A stretch of 64,000 bases of DNA from Caprimulgus europaeus (GCA_907165065.1 OU015526.1:70145723-70209722), one strand, 5' to 3'. Positions 1 to 12,798 are shown, numbered from the stretch's first letter. Notes: generated by a model from the letters alone, not told the origin. Program-made: numbers and translations.

Positions 1-837
1 TTCAGATTACTTCCTACTTCACAAATATTTGATGATAACTGAAATTACCACCTGAGAAAGCCACACCATACTAACACTTACAGTTCTGATTTCATAAGGT
101 CTTCATGTCTTGGTAAAGTGCATTAATAGGGAACAAAGATAAAAAAAGCATGAAAAATTCATTATCAAACATAGCACAGGGATTCTTAAAAGACTGAAAT
201 CTTAGAAAAGATAGCATGAAAATTAATGTATCAAATAGTCACATGTGAAATTCAAGAAGTATCCTGGATCCCTCCGAAATATCTATAATGTGATATATTG
301 CCATCACTTCTGACCACAGACTCTGCCTGCTCCCCCGTTATGACCTTGCAGACCTCCCATCCCTTCCACATGGCTCCTCTGAGAATCCCAGCTGGCTTTC
401 ACCAACTCATGAAAATTGTGTTTGCTTGCTTTATCTCACCAAATAGAAGCAAGGTACGGAGACTTAGTAAAGCAGGCTATGCAAAGAATCACTTTAATTC
501 AGCCATAAAAGGTCAGCAATGATTTTGAAAGCCAAATATGGTGGAACAAACAGTTGAGTACTTTCTGACTGGTATTCTTTAAACGTCATACAGATATCGC
601 ATACGGCACTAAAGGTAGATCTAGAACAAGCTTATTCTATTTACACTAAAGCATAAAAGCCCTGAATGGTTTTAAAAAAGCAAATAGCTTCAGACAAGAT
701 CCTGATGGATGGCTCTTGGTGGGGAAGGGAAATGGCCACCTTGCACGGTGTTAGCGCTATGCTAAGTACATGCTAATTTCACTAATTGCTGAATAATTCC
801 TGCTAGCTTCCACACGTGCTGCTTGGAAACACAGTGA

Positions 838-870
838 AACACATAGAAAACGTGTAAACACATAGAAAAC
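838..870 (+). repeat. 14-bp direct repeat, two copies
   Basis: The 14-mer aacacatagaaaac occurs at 838-851 and again at 857-870, separated by five bases. It is a local duplication, probably from replication slippage. No function is implied. Confidence 0.7.
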
Positions 871-949
871 CTTATCAGGATATATCTATTTGGCAAGATG
901 ACTAAATCATCATACTTCCAGGTAACTGTCTTAGTTTTGTATCAAAGTT

Positions 950-983
950 TTCATATCAACAGCTGCTTCATATCAACAGCTGC
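950..983 (+). repeat. 17-bp tandem duplication
   Basis: The unit ttcatatcaacagctgc is present twice in perfect tandem (950-966 and 967-983). Each copy contains CAGCTG, an E-box core, so the duplication also doubles that motif. It is a simple slippage-type duplication; any regulatory meaning is speculation. Confidence 0.75.
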
Positions 984-2250
984 TCCAAAAACCCTATGTA
1001 TCAGCAAAAAGTTTCACCAGAGTTGCAGCTCACAGCAAAACAAGAGATTAATAGTCTACAGCGTATATGAGTGAATGGAAAGTGTAATTGTCAGCCCATG
1101 CTCAGCCTGTATTAGACTGAGTAGGTCTGTGTCAGTATTCAGTGGTTTTAATAGCTGGCCAGTAACAGTCTACTAACTGCATGACTTTCAGACATTGTAG
1201 ACATATTTCTGTGCTTTAACTTCTACACTTTCAGCTGGCCACTGAAAAGCTGTATTCTACATTTGAAGATGTATCTTTCAAATCTTGATGTTGTACTGGT
1301 AGATGGCCCAGATGAGAGTTGGTACAAAAGCAAGAAGCTATTTGTAGGACAGATTTTTAATTATTTTTTTATATATTTTAAGTGTCAATTATTAAACAGG
1401 AAAATTTTGTAAGAGTCCACATGTGAAATGATTAGAGCACAAACCACTAATTAGTCTAATGGCACCCACTGTTAAATATTTATAACTATTAAGAAGGCTA
1501 AACCATCAACAGCAATATGATTGAGATTCATGGTATTCAAAGTCTAGAGATGAAGAACATTTTTCCATCAAAATTAGGTACTCTAGGATGTGGACAGAAA
1601 TAAAGCAGGAAAAGAGAGTGAAAATTGATGACTAGCAAGGCTCAAAGAAGAATTTCACTTTGGATTCTGGTATTACCTACAAGAAGATAAGTCAACAAGT
1701 CATTTTTAAGAGCAGTTAAAAGTACAGGCACCTTGTAAGAGAAGAAAAAAAATCAAGTAAAAAGTTCAAGAGTGAATAGTACTTTATCATCACATATGTG
1801 CTAGTTTGAGAGATCACTTCTGTTTGAAAAACCCCTAAACAATTATTTAGCCTTAGCTGTGGTTTAGATTCCATCATGATTTCGATGCTGATAAGGTAAA
1901 AAAGGGCATAGGTCAACTTAAAGTTCTGAAAAAGAAATAAGGGAGTGGTGTCATCATAAATAGTATCAATTTAATTTAATACCAAACACATTCAACTAGT
2001 GCAAGATCAATTAACCAGATGTTGCTGGTATAAACATATTTGAATATTAAAGTCCATCTTAATTCATTGAATAGAAAATTACATGTTCCCTGATCAATAG
2101 TTTGCAAAGTTAACCCTCCTAAGAACACAAATCTTTGTTGATGCATTTTGATAGGCTAATGCTAGTAAGAAAATTATACAGCACACCAGCATTATACATA
2201 AACAAATCCCAGTGGCACCTCTAGTATCCAAGTAGGGATCACACAGGAGC

Positions 2251-2336
2251 CTCCTGTGTTTGTGCCACTCCCTCTTGTCCTGTCACTGGTCACCACTAAA
2301 AAGACACTCTCACTAGATCCATCAAAACTAGGCTTT
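2251..2336 (-). mobile_element. Old CR1 LINE scrap, C-terminal ORF2 region
   Basis: Read on the plus strand, the run around ctcttgtcctgtcactgg (about 2271-2289), followed by a caccact stretch, matches the antisense of the CR1 ORF2 segment that encodes S-D-R-T-R-G-N. Similarity fades within about 40 bp on each side, so only a fragment survives and the ends are approximate. It is more diverged than the CR1 copies at 7.7-9.7 kb. The call is by eye. Confidence 0.5.
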
Positions 2337-5300
2337 TAACCGGCCTCAGTGTATTGTGATTCATACCAAAAGAGGAAATATACTTTATTTTTCTCTATTA
2401 CATGGCATGCACTAACGTCTACTGTCTTCAACAAATAACATCATAACAAGTCTTAGTGTTTCTCAAGACTATCAATGGACAAAGTCAGAGACAAAAAAAA
2501 TTGACTGCTTAATGATTATGCTTACTTCAGTGGTAAAAAAAAATGTCTTTTCAGATATAGTTATGTTCATCACACTTTTTGCTTTAGTGTATTTTATGTG
2601 TCGAATTCCATGTTCGTATGTGGATCTTCTATGCAAGTACTTGGAATGACTATTTTTCAGTACCTACGTATCAATAATCATTTTGATCTACTCAACCAAC
2701 ACTGACAAATTTAAAATATCAACCATATAACTTCTTTGTAAGAGTTATGCTCTTAGAAAGCAAAGACCTTCTGCTTTATTATTCCTGCAATATTTGTCAG
2801 AAAAGCTTAGTTTCCCTTCTAAAATTCTCCATTGTTAGTGGCACTGCAAATAAGCCCACTAATATGTTTTGCCTTCTCAAGTATTGCATTTGTTCAACAG
2901 ATTTAAAAATATGTAACTCCACATGCTCATTATCTTCTTCATTTTGGTAAGGAGGCTGCCAACCTTGTCAATTATATTACTTCACAGACTTCCCTTTTAT
3001 ATTTTCCTCCCATGTTTTCTAACCTTTCTGATCATGATGTACAGAAATTTTCTCTATACCCTCTCTTTGTCTTCAAATAGACTTTTTTGAAAGAATCTCC
3101 CCTTTACTTTTTAATCAGACTTTGTAGTGCACAGGTAGTACATCTTTATTATTCCAGTGTTGCTTTCCATCTTTTATGGATTCAGTTTTCACTATGTACT
3201 ATATTCTGCAGAGCTATTGTCTTCTTCACCTTCTCAGTTCGTCCTTCTGTTCTGTCTTTTTTTACCTCTAAACCCCTTCTCCCTACTGTGACCTTTCCCA
3301 GCCCTTTGAAATCTCCCCAGTTTGTGCCTGTCCTTCAAGTCACACTGCTACCCTTCAAAATAATTTTGCTGACTGCAGCTTGGATTTCCATTTGAAGGTT
3401 TTATTCTAAACTACTTTTCAGACATATTTTAACTGGAGACAACCCAGGAAAAATTCAACTATCTTTTAATCTGAGAACCTATCAAACCAGGGAAGCAATG
3501 CCATGCTGCTCAGGCCTCTGATTACTGTCAAAGAAGTGCTGCTTTCTCTGAAGAGTTTCAACAGTCAGAACGTAAAAGTGATGAATTTCATTGGAAAGAA
3601 GACTGGAGAGAGAAGAAATGAGGATATCAAGTAACTTACTTAAAACATACCTATTTAATAAATGTTCCACTTTGTATTTTCACACAATCTGAGGCAAAGC
3701 TTTTCAATCACTTCTGAAGAATCCGTCTGTAACCTTACTGATGAAAAGATGTAATAAATCATGGGTTTAAATTTTTAGCTGCTACATGCAGATTAAGCAA
3801 GTTTGATTTTTGAGCTTTGATTCTATCAGATAATCTTTGTTAAGTAGTTAAGCAATAAATTTAACTGTATTTTATAGGATGTCATGCTACTTTTCTGGGA
3901 CACAAACTTCATGCTGAAACTGTGTTCACCAAATGCTTGCAAATGAGAAAAAATTCTTAAAAGCTGTCAGCCATATTCTGTCACTTCTTCTAATTTTCAT
4001 TTCATGCTTATTATTGCAATCTGAGCCGTAAAAATTTGAAGGACAAATACTAAACAAGGAACACATTCTGTCTCCAGTAGTAGTCTGTCAGATCCTATTT
4101 CCCCCCGGTGTTCTCCCACTTGCTGCAAAAATCGTATTTTCAGTGTACAAAGTCTTGTATATGCCTAGATACCTCAGGTTTTACTTTGAACAAATTTTTT
4201 CCTTCATGGTCTTCTACGGTACAAGACTGATCTAGCATCAAACAAAGTGTAAGAGCAAAAAATAGAAAAATAAATCTCAAATACACTGGAAGTTTTTGGA
4301 GAATATAAGCCATTTGTATAATATAAATCTAAACAGAAATCACATTTAATAATAACTGTTCCATGTCTTCAGTCATTAATTTTACTGTAGGAGATGCCAA
4401 CTCACAAATGTTCATTTGCCTCGTATACCAACACTACATATGGCAAGGCTGCCCAAAGGAGTAAGAAAACTCAACTTTGTTTTCCTTCATTAGCCTTCAG
4501 CTTTTGGACTTGCTCTCTTACTAGTTTTTATCATGTTCTTTTCAGCTCCTTTTCAGGAATGTTTATGAGCTGTTTCTTCATAACTAAGAGCTATATGCAT
4601 AACCCTATGATTCTTGCACATTTTCAGTCACTCTTACTTAACATTCCTAGAAAGTCTGGTGGCACAGAAGCTGACAATAGTTGGAATTTAACTTTTGAAA
4701 TCAATGAAAGCTATGCTGCTTCATGGTGGAAATATTATTCAGAGCTAGAGACTTCTCTGATATAAGAAATATCTTAAAATTAATACTAAACAAGTACTTC
4801 CTTATCTCCTTAAGGATTCATTTTTAGGGTACCTCTAAAAGGAAAGATTAAATATTAAAGAATAGCTATAATATTTTAAAGTTACACTTATTTTCAAATA
4901 TTTGTTTTAAGCATTAATTGACAAAACAGTGTCATGGCATAATTTGCTCTAGTATTTTAATGCTAAGATAGGAAGAAGCTTCATAATAATGTTGCTAACA
5001 CATAAAAGCTCTGCCAGTCCCTTTTATTAAGCAAGATGAAATTTTACTTCACAAGGAATATTATTTCAATACATATGCAGTGATAATCCAGGTAAAAAGA
5101 GACCTATCCAACTCAACCTATTGAAGGCGCAAAAGGCATTGAAGAGTTCTAGCACAATTTATTCCTTTTTCATGAAGGAATAATGAGGAAAATTGAACTC
5201 TGCATTAAGAATTTATTTTTAAGACATTATACGGATTTTTTTGTTTTGTTTTCTTTCAAGATTTTATATCTTGTATCATACATTCCCATGCAGCTAACAT

Positions 5301-5829
5301 TTTTTCCAATTAAAGGCAATTGCTTTCCCCTTTTGAAAGTTTTAAGCTGTACAATATTGTTAGGCCTGAGCTAAAAAAAAAATAATCAACACAAAAAATA
5401 ATATAAGTTAAGCTACACATCTATTTAATTCAAATATCATTAAAGGAAACTTAATATGGCATATTCAGAAACATAAATATCTCAAAAGTAGCTTGATAGC
5501 TGTTTCACATTGTTAATGCTTTGTGAACTTTTAAATCCCATTTAATTTTTTCATCTGCTTAAGATATACACAGAGCAGAAAAGTACTCTAGTGTAGCCCA
5601 TGGTCAATAGGAGCATCTCAACTCCTTCTGAGTGGTCCCAGAGAGCAAAATGCAGTGTGTAGAAGCTCTGCCACTTTAAAGGTGTTGCTATAGAAAGGAA
5701 CCAGAGCACTCTATCCTCTCACAATCTTGGTTGGTGAAAACCTAATGTACCACCTCTGCTTAGGCTTCTCAGAGCAATGGAACAGCAGAACATCTAGGAT
5801 ACAGGATACATCTGTCTCACAGGATAGCT

Positions 5830-5860
5830 TATAAAAAAGGGTTAGCACAATCAGTTGATC
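5830..5860 (+). promoter_or_regulatory. Candidate TATA-box core promoter
   Basis: TATAAAA begins at 5830 and is followed by a purine run. A start site about 30 bp downstream would fall near 5860, in a less AT-rich stretch (tggcagctgagctcagcag) with overlapping CAGCTG and GAGCTC palindromes. A start codon in good context follows at 5926, giving a plausible 5' UTR of about 65 bases. In AT-rich DNA a TATA match alone is weak; its placement before a signal-peptide-like start makes it worth listing. Confidence 0.25.
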
Positions 5861-5925
5861 TGGCAGCTGAGCTCAGCAGACACAACAATTTAGAGGGATC
5901 TGTGAAAAGTCTGGTTGGTAAAAAC

Positions 5926-5982
5926 ATGGAGTTTACCTTATTCTTGCTTTCCGCTGTTGTGAATAGTCAAAGGAACATGTAG
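5926..5982 (+). other. Candidate first coding exon with signal-peptide-like start
   Basis: The ATG at 5926 has A at -3 and G at +4, a strong vertebrate initiation context. It opens a short frame reading M-E-F-T-L-F-L-L-S-A-V-V-N-S, a hydrophobic core typical of a signal peptide, and closes after about 18 codons. If real, it would be the first exon of a secreted-protein gene that splices before the stop. The best-placed in-frame donor, GTGAAT after codon 11, is not consensus. A good donor (GTAAGA near 5993) lies only after the stop. No downstream exon was recognised. It may be a chance match, a decayed gene start or a genuine tissue-specific exon. Confidence 0.18.
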
Positions 5983-6436
5983 GAAGTTGTTTGTAAGAAA
6001 GTGTAGGAACACTCATGGTTTAAATATCCATGCTCAGAGGTATGGAAGCACTGTTATTCCTCTTTTGCAAATAAGAGGTACAGAAACAATAAGGCTTGTG
6101 AAAAGACCTGGGTATCTAAATCAAGACAGATGAAGTCCAAAGGCTAAGAGCTGGTCACTAAAGTCCACACCTAGCCATTCACTCACATTTTCCTTAGATC
6201 CGAGTGGATCTAGACATACTGGACTTATTCAGGAAGCAAATTGTACTATTTTCTAGCAAATAGTCTATCAGATTTAAGAGAAACAACAATAGCCACAGAA
6301 AGAGTCCCTAAAATTAATGGCAGAATTCCTAAGTCTAGGATTTAAATTACTATCTTTTGTAAAGGAAGATAAAAGCAGAAAAGAGAAAGCAGTCTTCAAC
6401 TCTTCAAGAGGTATTTCAGTATCACACCAAGGGAAA

Positions 6437-6460
6437 AAACAACAACAACAGCAACAACAA
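6437..6460 (+). repeat. (AAC)n-like microsatellite
   Basis: About eight AAC-type units, with one AGC interruption, lie in an A-rich stretch. It is a short low-complexity tract with no further significance visible. Confidence 0.6.
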
Positions 6461-7743
6461 AAAAACCCACAAAAAAAATCATAAACCAGATTTTCAACAA
6501 CATAAATAAATAACTGTAGATATTATCAATAAAGTCAGAGAGTATAATTGATCTCTAGCCTATCTCAGTGTCTTGTAAACCAAGCCTGATATTTCTAGCA
6601 CAGTGAACAAAGGTTTTCATTATTTTAAAATATGATTGATAAAATTTTACACTGTATACAAGTATGCAACACCTCCCCTGAAAGAATTCTGAAAAAACAT
6701 GGGAAAAGTTTCTTGCTAGATTGATCTAAAATCTGTTATACATACCAGTTATATTAGTTACTAATGTACTTATAAATACTGTTAGTCATTAACCAGTTAT
6801 TATAATTTTTAAAGGCATGAATAAATGAAACTTTAATTGAAGACTAACCATTAAATATCAGTGAATAATTTAATTTTCTTTCAACTAATAATGAAAAATA
6901 TGCTATTTCTCTGGAATATTACTTTTGCTTCCTTTTGTCTTACAGTCTACTTACATTTCTAGCATTTTCAATATTCCTCAATATTCATTAGTAAAAATAC
7001 TGTCAATTTGCTTGGTATCTGATCCAAATTTTGCTCTGATGCTCTAATGCATGTTGTATCCTTGCCTTCAAAAAGTCATTTAAATTTAATAGGATTCCTT
7101 GAAGGCAATAAGACTTTTTTATTCATGTACAACATGGTATTGACTCAGCATCTTAGAATACAATTGTCATATATTCCCATTTATGACTGGGAAGGTGATC
7201 TGTGTATTTTATAAATGATAAAAACATTAATGTGTTTTTCTCTTCAGATGAGACATCCGTATACTTGCAGTAAAAATATAATTCAGCTAGTAAAATCCTG
7301 ACACCGCTTTCAACTACTTTATAAATTTATCTCTGTCAAATGACATTTTTCATACTCTGTTTTACTTATTCTGAATTATTTATGTTAAATGAAATCAATA
7401 AGAGATTTAGACTGAATGACGATAAGGTTCTCATGGAATAATCAGACATCTGTTGTTGTTTTTCACTCAAAGGCATTTTTCTAACCTCAGCTTTTTAAAA
7501 AGCCTGGTCCATCTTTTTACAATGAAGAAACAACACAGAAGTGATCTTCCTGAGAAGATTTTTTTTACCCCACAAAAACATAGATTGAGATGTGAATATA
7601 TTATTATGAGATTACAGTACAACAAATTCAGAACACAACTAAAAGGATTTTCCTTGTTTTTCTGCGCATTGTGATTGAAAATGTGTGTTGGGGAAAGGCT
7701 GGCCTTTCTCTGCTAAAGCAGAGGACAGTCAATTTTTTGTAAG

Positions 7744-8180
7744 AACCAGGAAGATGATTAAGGGAGTGGAGCATCTCCTTTATGAGGAAAGGTTGAGGGA
7801 GCTGGGTCTCTTCAGCTTGGAGAAGAGGAGACTGAGGGGTGACCTCATTAATGTTTATAAATATATGAAGGGTGAGTGTCAGGAGGATGGAGCCAGGCTC
7901 TTCTCAGTGATGTCCAATGATAGGACAAGGGGCAATGGGTGTAAGCTGGAACACAGGAGGTTCTGCTTAAACTTCAGAAGGAACTTCTTTACTGTGATGG
8001 TAACAGAGCACTGGAACAGGCTGCCCAGGGAGGTTGTTAAGTTTCCTTCTCTGGAGACATTCAAGACCCGCCTGGACGCCTTCCTGTGTGATCTCATCTA
8101 GGTGTTCCTGCTCCTACAGGGGGATTGGACTAGATGATCTTTTGAGGTCTTTTCCAGTCCCTAGCATTCTATGATACTAT
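7744..8180 (+). mobile_element. CR1 LINE 3' end, young subfamily (copy A)
   Basis: This is a 5'-truncated CR1 non-LTR retrotransposon. It keeps the ORF2 C-terminus as one uninterrupted frame (about 7754-8101) that includes [34 protein letters not shown] and a terminal F-L-C-D-L-I. A short 3' UTR (ggttggactagatgatc type) and a degenerate ATTCTATGATAC tail follow. CR1 copies are usually 5'-truncated because reverse transcription aborts, and this one retains roughly a tenth of a full element. It shares derived changes with the inverted copy at 9276-9739. It is not autonomous. Confidence 0.93.
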
Positions 8181-9275
8181 TATGCAATGTTTTCTCTGGT
8201 TTTGCTTCTTGTCATCGCAGTCCTTCAAGCCTGAGTTTCTTTTCAGTGACTTCTCTTCCTCATACCCTACAACTGAGTAGATCATCATCCAGTCTGAGTG
8301 AAGAATAAAACAATTTGAGGTAAACTATATTTGTTTGTTTTCAGCTTCTTTACCCAAAGAAAATGTAAATATCCTCCAGGTCACTTTTTCAAGTACAAAA
8401 AGTATATATGCTTCAGGCACTTGTATGCATAATTGATAAGGTGGGAGAGAAAGAGGAACAGATTCTTAAGAGAATTCATGTAATCTAATCATATTTTCTT
8501 GGGAAGTTAAAAAAAAAAAAAGAGAAAGAAAAAAAAAGAAGAGAAGCTATCTCCAGTCCTCATGCCCTTCCCCTTCTTCCCCTTTCACTTCTCACTATCA
8601 CACCCTGGAAACACAACGTCTTTCAGCCTTTTTTTGGACATGAAAAATATTTGTATGGTACCCAAAAATATATGCCAACATGCAATAAAAATTTAGCCAG
8701 TTTGTACCTCACAATATACTTTAATATAATGTAGATTTTGCTTATTAAAAGTAATTTTCTTTCCTAGAAAGGTGCATGGGGTCAGCCCCAGACTGAACTC
8801 TAGTCCTCTCTGGGAATTGGCTCTGCAGAATTGCCTAACTGTGAAATCCATACCAAATCAAACACAGATAACATCTTAAAAAAGGCAAGGAAATATAAAC
8901 ATTTATTCTTAAACACATTAGGACCTACATGTCATACCTGAAAACAGGCATGGGATTTTGTAGTTACCATCAAAGTATCAGTGATGGAAAAAAACAAAGC
9001 CTTTTTTATTTTTTTCATGGGGGTCATTATGGATCAGATAAAGATATCTCATGGTAGCAACATTCCAAATCATGCTGGTATAATTTCTTTGTACCACAGC
9101 TGGTTACACCACTTTCTTTTGCCATCATAAGTCAGTGGATAGGTTGATCTTTTGCTCATTCTCCAAATGCACTGCAACTCCCAGCACAGAAAAAAAAAAC
9201 CTCACAACATTGAAACGTGGTATCTGTGTCTTCTTGGGCTTACTATCCTGTTGGGTTTTGGTCACTAAATGTAAA
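8181..9275. other. Unique spacer between two inverted CR1 copies
   Basis: About 1.1 kb of AT-rich sequence with no gene seen. It contains an A-rich purine run (8509-8543) and a CT-rich stretch (8550-8600). It would form the loop if transcripts through the flanking inverted CR1 copies folded back. Confidence 0.6.
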
Positions 9276-9739
9276 AGAATCACAGAATCACAGAACGTCA
9301 GGGATTGGAAGGGACCTTGAAAGATCATCTAGTCCAACCCCCTGCCAGAGCAGGAACACCTAGATGAGATCACACAGGAAGGTGTCCAGGCGGGTCTTGA
9401 ATGTCTCCAGAGGAGACTTCACAACCTCCCTGGGCAGCCTGTTCCAGTGCTCTGTTACCATCACAGTAAAGAAGTTTCTTCTCAAGTTTAAGTGGAACCT
9501 CCTGTGTTCCAACTTACACCCATTGCCCCTTGCCCTACCATTGGACATCACTGAGAAGAGCCTGGCTCCATCCTCCTGACACTCACCCTTCATATATTTA
9601 TAAACATTAATGAGGTCACCCCTCAGTCTCCTCTTCTCCAAGCTGAAGAGACCCAGCTCCCTCAACCTTTCCTCATAAGGGAGATGCTCCACTCCCTTAA
9701 TCATCTTGGTGGCTCTGCACTGGACTCTCTCAAGCAGAG
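9276..9739 (-). mobile_element. CR1 LINE 3' end, young subfamily (copy B, inverted)
   Basis: Read on the minus strand it starts at about 9739 with [18 protein letters not shown] and continues as one open frame of about 129 codons to F-L-C-D-L-I near 9360. The 3' UTR and a two-unit tail (agaatcacagaatcac on the plus strand) follow, ending at 9276. It belongs to the same subfamily as copies A, C and D. Like copy A it has Met instead of Arg in T-V-M-V-T-E-H-W and Lys instead of Glu in R-E-V-V-K. One serine codon of the P-S-L-E-T-F motif is missing by an in-frame 3-bp loss. Confidence 0.94.
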
Positions 9740-12021
9740 AAGCATTCACTTAGGTCAAGCCTGTGAGATACACATATGAACTAGGGAGCTCTCCTTTGGA
9801 GTTGTACTGTGCTAGAGTTGAATCCTGGAGTTCTAATCCAAGGAGCTGCTGGCTGATTAGAGAGCCAGGGAGATGCACCTTCAACATCATATGCTGGTAC
9901 CTATTCACTCACTCCTTCTCTCCAGAAACGAAATGTATGTAATGTCTTGCTAGTAGGAAGCTTGGATTTTTCTGAAAATTAGAATTGAGGGTAACTTGGC
10001 ATGTAGCCATTCCATTTTCAGAATTTAGTTATGAAAGAAACATTCAAGGGAAAAAAAAAAAAAGTGAGAAAAGCTCAGAACTTGACTGATACTGAAACAC
10101 AGACTTATTAAAAGAAACTCTTTGGTTTCCAAAACTGTGAGGATATAAACTTAACTGCTGTAGTACGAGGCACTGGAAGAAAATGTTCATGGACTGCATA
10201 ATTTAAAAGACTGCAATTAAAGATCTGTATAATTCTTCATAACATTCCAAGTGCAGTTTCCACAAAACCCATAAACTAGATGGCAGCATATAATTATTGG
10301 GCCAGCTTTTACAGCTTTACTTATTATAGCACTGTTATTTTCAGGCCATTATTAATAGAACCAATGCTAAGCATAGCTTTAAGTAGTAGCAAGTATTTGC
10401 ATGGCATTCTGCAAAAGTTCAGTTCCCATCAGTGCTAGTCAGTACAAGTTTTTGGAGAAGGGTAAGGGAAGCACAGATCTTTCTTGGGAAACAAAATATG
10501 TTGTTTTGTGGGTTGTTTTTTATTTTTTTTTTTTTTTTAAGAGAAAGAAAACCTGTTGAAGCAGTAAATGGTATGTAGGAACAGTGGTGGAAAGAGCTTG
10601 TAATTTACCATCATTCCTTGATAATGTTCAAAGCTTAAGTGAAGGACTGAAAACAAAAGCAAACAGGAAAAATAGTAAAAATAACTGAAGGCACGCTTGC
10701 TTGCTCGCAGTGAAAATCATGGCACTTTGTTTGGAATCTTTAAACAGAACAGGAAAGGCAGTTAAATCATGACATCTTTTCATGTGCCCATGTTTTCCAC
10801 TAATTATATCTAACATTATCTTAAAAAACAGAAGCAAAAAATAAGAAAATTCCCAGTATCTGTGAAGATAACTCCTCCCAAGCCACATTTGCAAAATGTA
10901 TTCTTTTTTCTATTATGTTTTAAAATACATATGCTGCAGTTTCCCATGCTTCACACGTCAGCACTCATTTTTATCTGGATTAAAGTTTTCAGATCTCTGC
11001 AAGCTAGTCTGAATTGGCTCAGCATGGCTGGACAACCATCCCTTGTGTAGGTGCTATGCCAGCCACAGAGCCTACGCTGCCCATGGGCTCCCTAGGGCTG
11101 ACCACTTCTGCCAGGCTCCTGCAATTAGTTCCCAGAGCTGATGGTTGGATTGCCATGGGATTGTCCTTTGGGAAGGACTGATTTGTGCCCAGGAAGTCCT
11201 CTCTCATTTGCTTGCACATCAGTTTGAAATAGAATGTGAAAAGGTAAACAATAACAGTTAATCACAATCTCAGCTCTGTTTTCATCTGCATTTAAGGCAG
11301 AAGATGATAGTCTCCACTGCTAATTATGCTTCATAAACTGGCATAAAACAGACAAAGGAGATGTTGCTCTCACCTGACTTCAGACATCTTCCCTTACAAA
11401 CATGACACCATGAAAGGACTATTGTTGCATGACTGCTTTTACATATGTAAAGAATGAAGGGATTTTTAGCAAATAGACAAGGACACATGTCTCCTCTGAC
11501 TGGTGGTACCCCTCTTACAGGAATTGTTCACCTTCATCAGAAAACAAAGAAATACCAACTCAAATTTAGGAACCATTGTGTGATTATATGTTGTGTACAC
11601 GTGTTCCCAAACCCAGATGCCACCAGCACCTGGTGGCAAATCACCCTGTCCCTGAGAACTGAAACACACCCTACAAAAACACCCTCACAACCATAATGTA
11701 TAGTGAAAAAGAAGGAAAGAAGATAATTTTTTTCCTTCATAGACTGTGAAGCAGTTTTGCAGTGACTTTGTAGCTTGTTCCATTCTAAGCCTTTATTCAC
11801 TCCATATGGATTCTGCAGGTTTTTCTTCAGTAAATAGCCCAGCAACACTGATTAATGCCAAGTCTTGCATGTGTTACATATCTCATAGGTCTCTCTGACT
11901 CAGGTCTGCAGCTTTGGTTCTCAGTGTACCTGAGAAATTATTACTCTTTTAACAATCTGGTTTTAGCTAAAATACAAGTTGATCATTTTTGTTGTTTGTT
12001 TTGCTTTACAAAATAAAAACT
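9740..12021. other. Unique AT-rich non-coding sequence
   Basis: No gene or young repeat is recognised. Local features are a T-run at 10521-10539, an A-run near 10050-10063 and a slightly GC-richer patch at 11040-11215. Overlapping open frames on both strands at 11450-11850 (up to 103 codons) have no recognisable protein character. Confidence 0.6.
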
Positions 12022-12543
12022 CCCACCTGGAGTACTGCATCCAGTTCTGGAGCCCCCAACACAAGAGAGACATGGACCAGTTAGAATGAGTCCAGAGGAG
12101 GCCACGAGGATCATCCGAGGGCTGGAGCTCCTCTCCTACGAGGACAGGCTGAGAGAGTTGGGGTTGTTCAGCCTGGAGAAGAGACGGCTCCAGGGAGATC
12201 TAATAGAGGCCTTCTAGTACCTGAAGGGGTTACAAGAAAGCTGGGGAGGGACTTTTCATAAGGGCAGTTAATGACAGAACAAGGGGAAATGGCTCTAAAC
12301 TGAAAGAGGGTAGGTTTAGATTAGATATTAGGAAGAAATTCTTCACTGTGAGGGTGGTCAGACACTGGAACAGGTTGTCCAAGGAAGCTGTGGATGCCCC
12401 CTCCCTGGAAGTGTTTAAGGCCAGGCTGGATGAGGCTTTGAGCAACCAGCTCTAGTGGAAGGTGTCCCTGCTCATGGCAGGGGGGGTGGTACTGTATGAT
12501 CTTTAAGGTCCCTTCCAACCCAAACCATTCTATGATTCTATGA
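12022..12543 (+). mobile_element. CR1 LINE 3' end, second subfamily
   Basis: The copy enters at the ORF2 segment encoding Y-C-I-Q-F-W-S-P (tcccacctggagtactgcatcc) and runs through the [13 protein letters not shown]-like region to the 3' UTR and an ATTCTATGATTCTATGA tail. The ORF2 frame carries at least one stop and frame disruptions, so it is older or faster decaying than the 7.7-9.7 kb pair. Its C-terminal sequence (L-D-E-A-L-S-N-Q-L) and tail differ from those copies and match the nested copy at 61847-62250, so both belong to one other CR1 subfamily. Confidence 0.93.
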
Positions 12544-12798
12544 AGAGTTACTGCTTCTAACCTGAATTGTGACTGTGCTATCTTGCATTTTCCATGTTTT
12601 GTAGGAACAAATGTTGCAGGTATCATTCAGAATGATTCCTATAGAGGAGTTGCACAACCTTGTTGCCTAGAGGAATAACAAGGGGAATAATAGCTTCCTT
12701 TTCCCCTGCCCCTTTTTTTTGAACCATGTAAAATGTGGACTTTTGTGAAGCATAAGACCAAAATAAGTCCATTGTATCTTTATAGTTTTGGTAGCTTC

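Larger units (their letters stand above)
1..2250. other. Unique AT-rich non-coding sequence
   Basis: No recognisable gene, RNA gene or young repeat is seen. Open frames are short (the longest is about 74 codons at 298-522) and have no recognisable protein character. The stretch holds small local duplications: a 14-bp direct repeat (838-851 and 857-870) and a 17-bp tandem repeat (950-983). It reads as ordinary avian intergenic or intronic DNA. Confidence 0.6.
2337..7743. other. Unique AT-rich non-coding sequence
   Basis: No protein family is recognisable. The longest open frame (4394-4765, 123 codons, plus) has no domain-like pattern. A pyrimidine-rich stretch lies at 2980-3420 and an (AAC)n-like run near 6437-6460. 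The only gene-like signal is the TATA and ATG arrangement at 5830-5982, listed separately. Confidence 0.55.

Noticed and set aside
4394-4765. 123-codon plus-strand open frame
   Set aside because: No domain, no recognisable family and no supporting splice or promoter signals. Its length is not surprising in 64 kb read in six frames.
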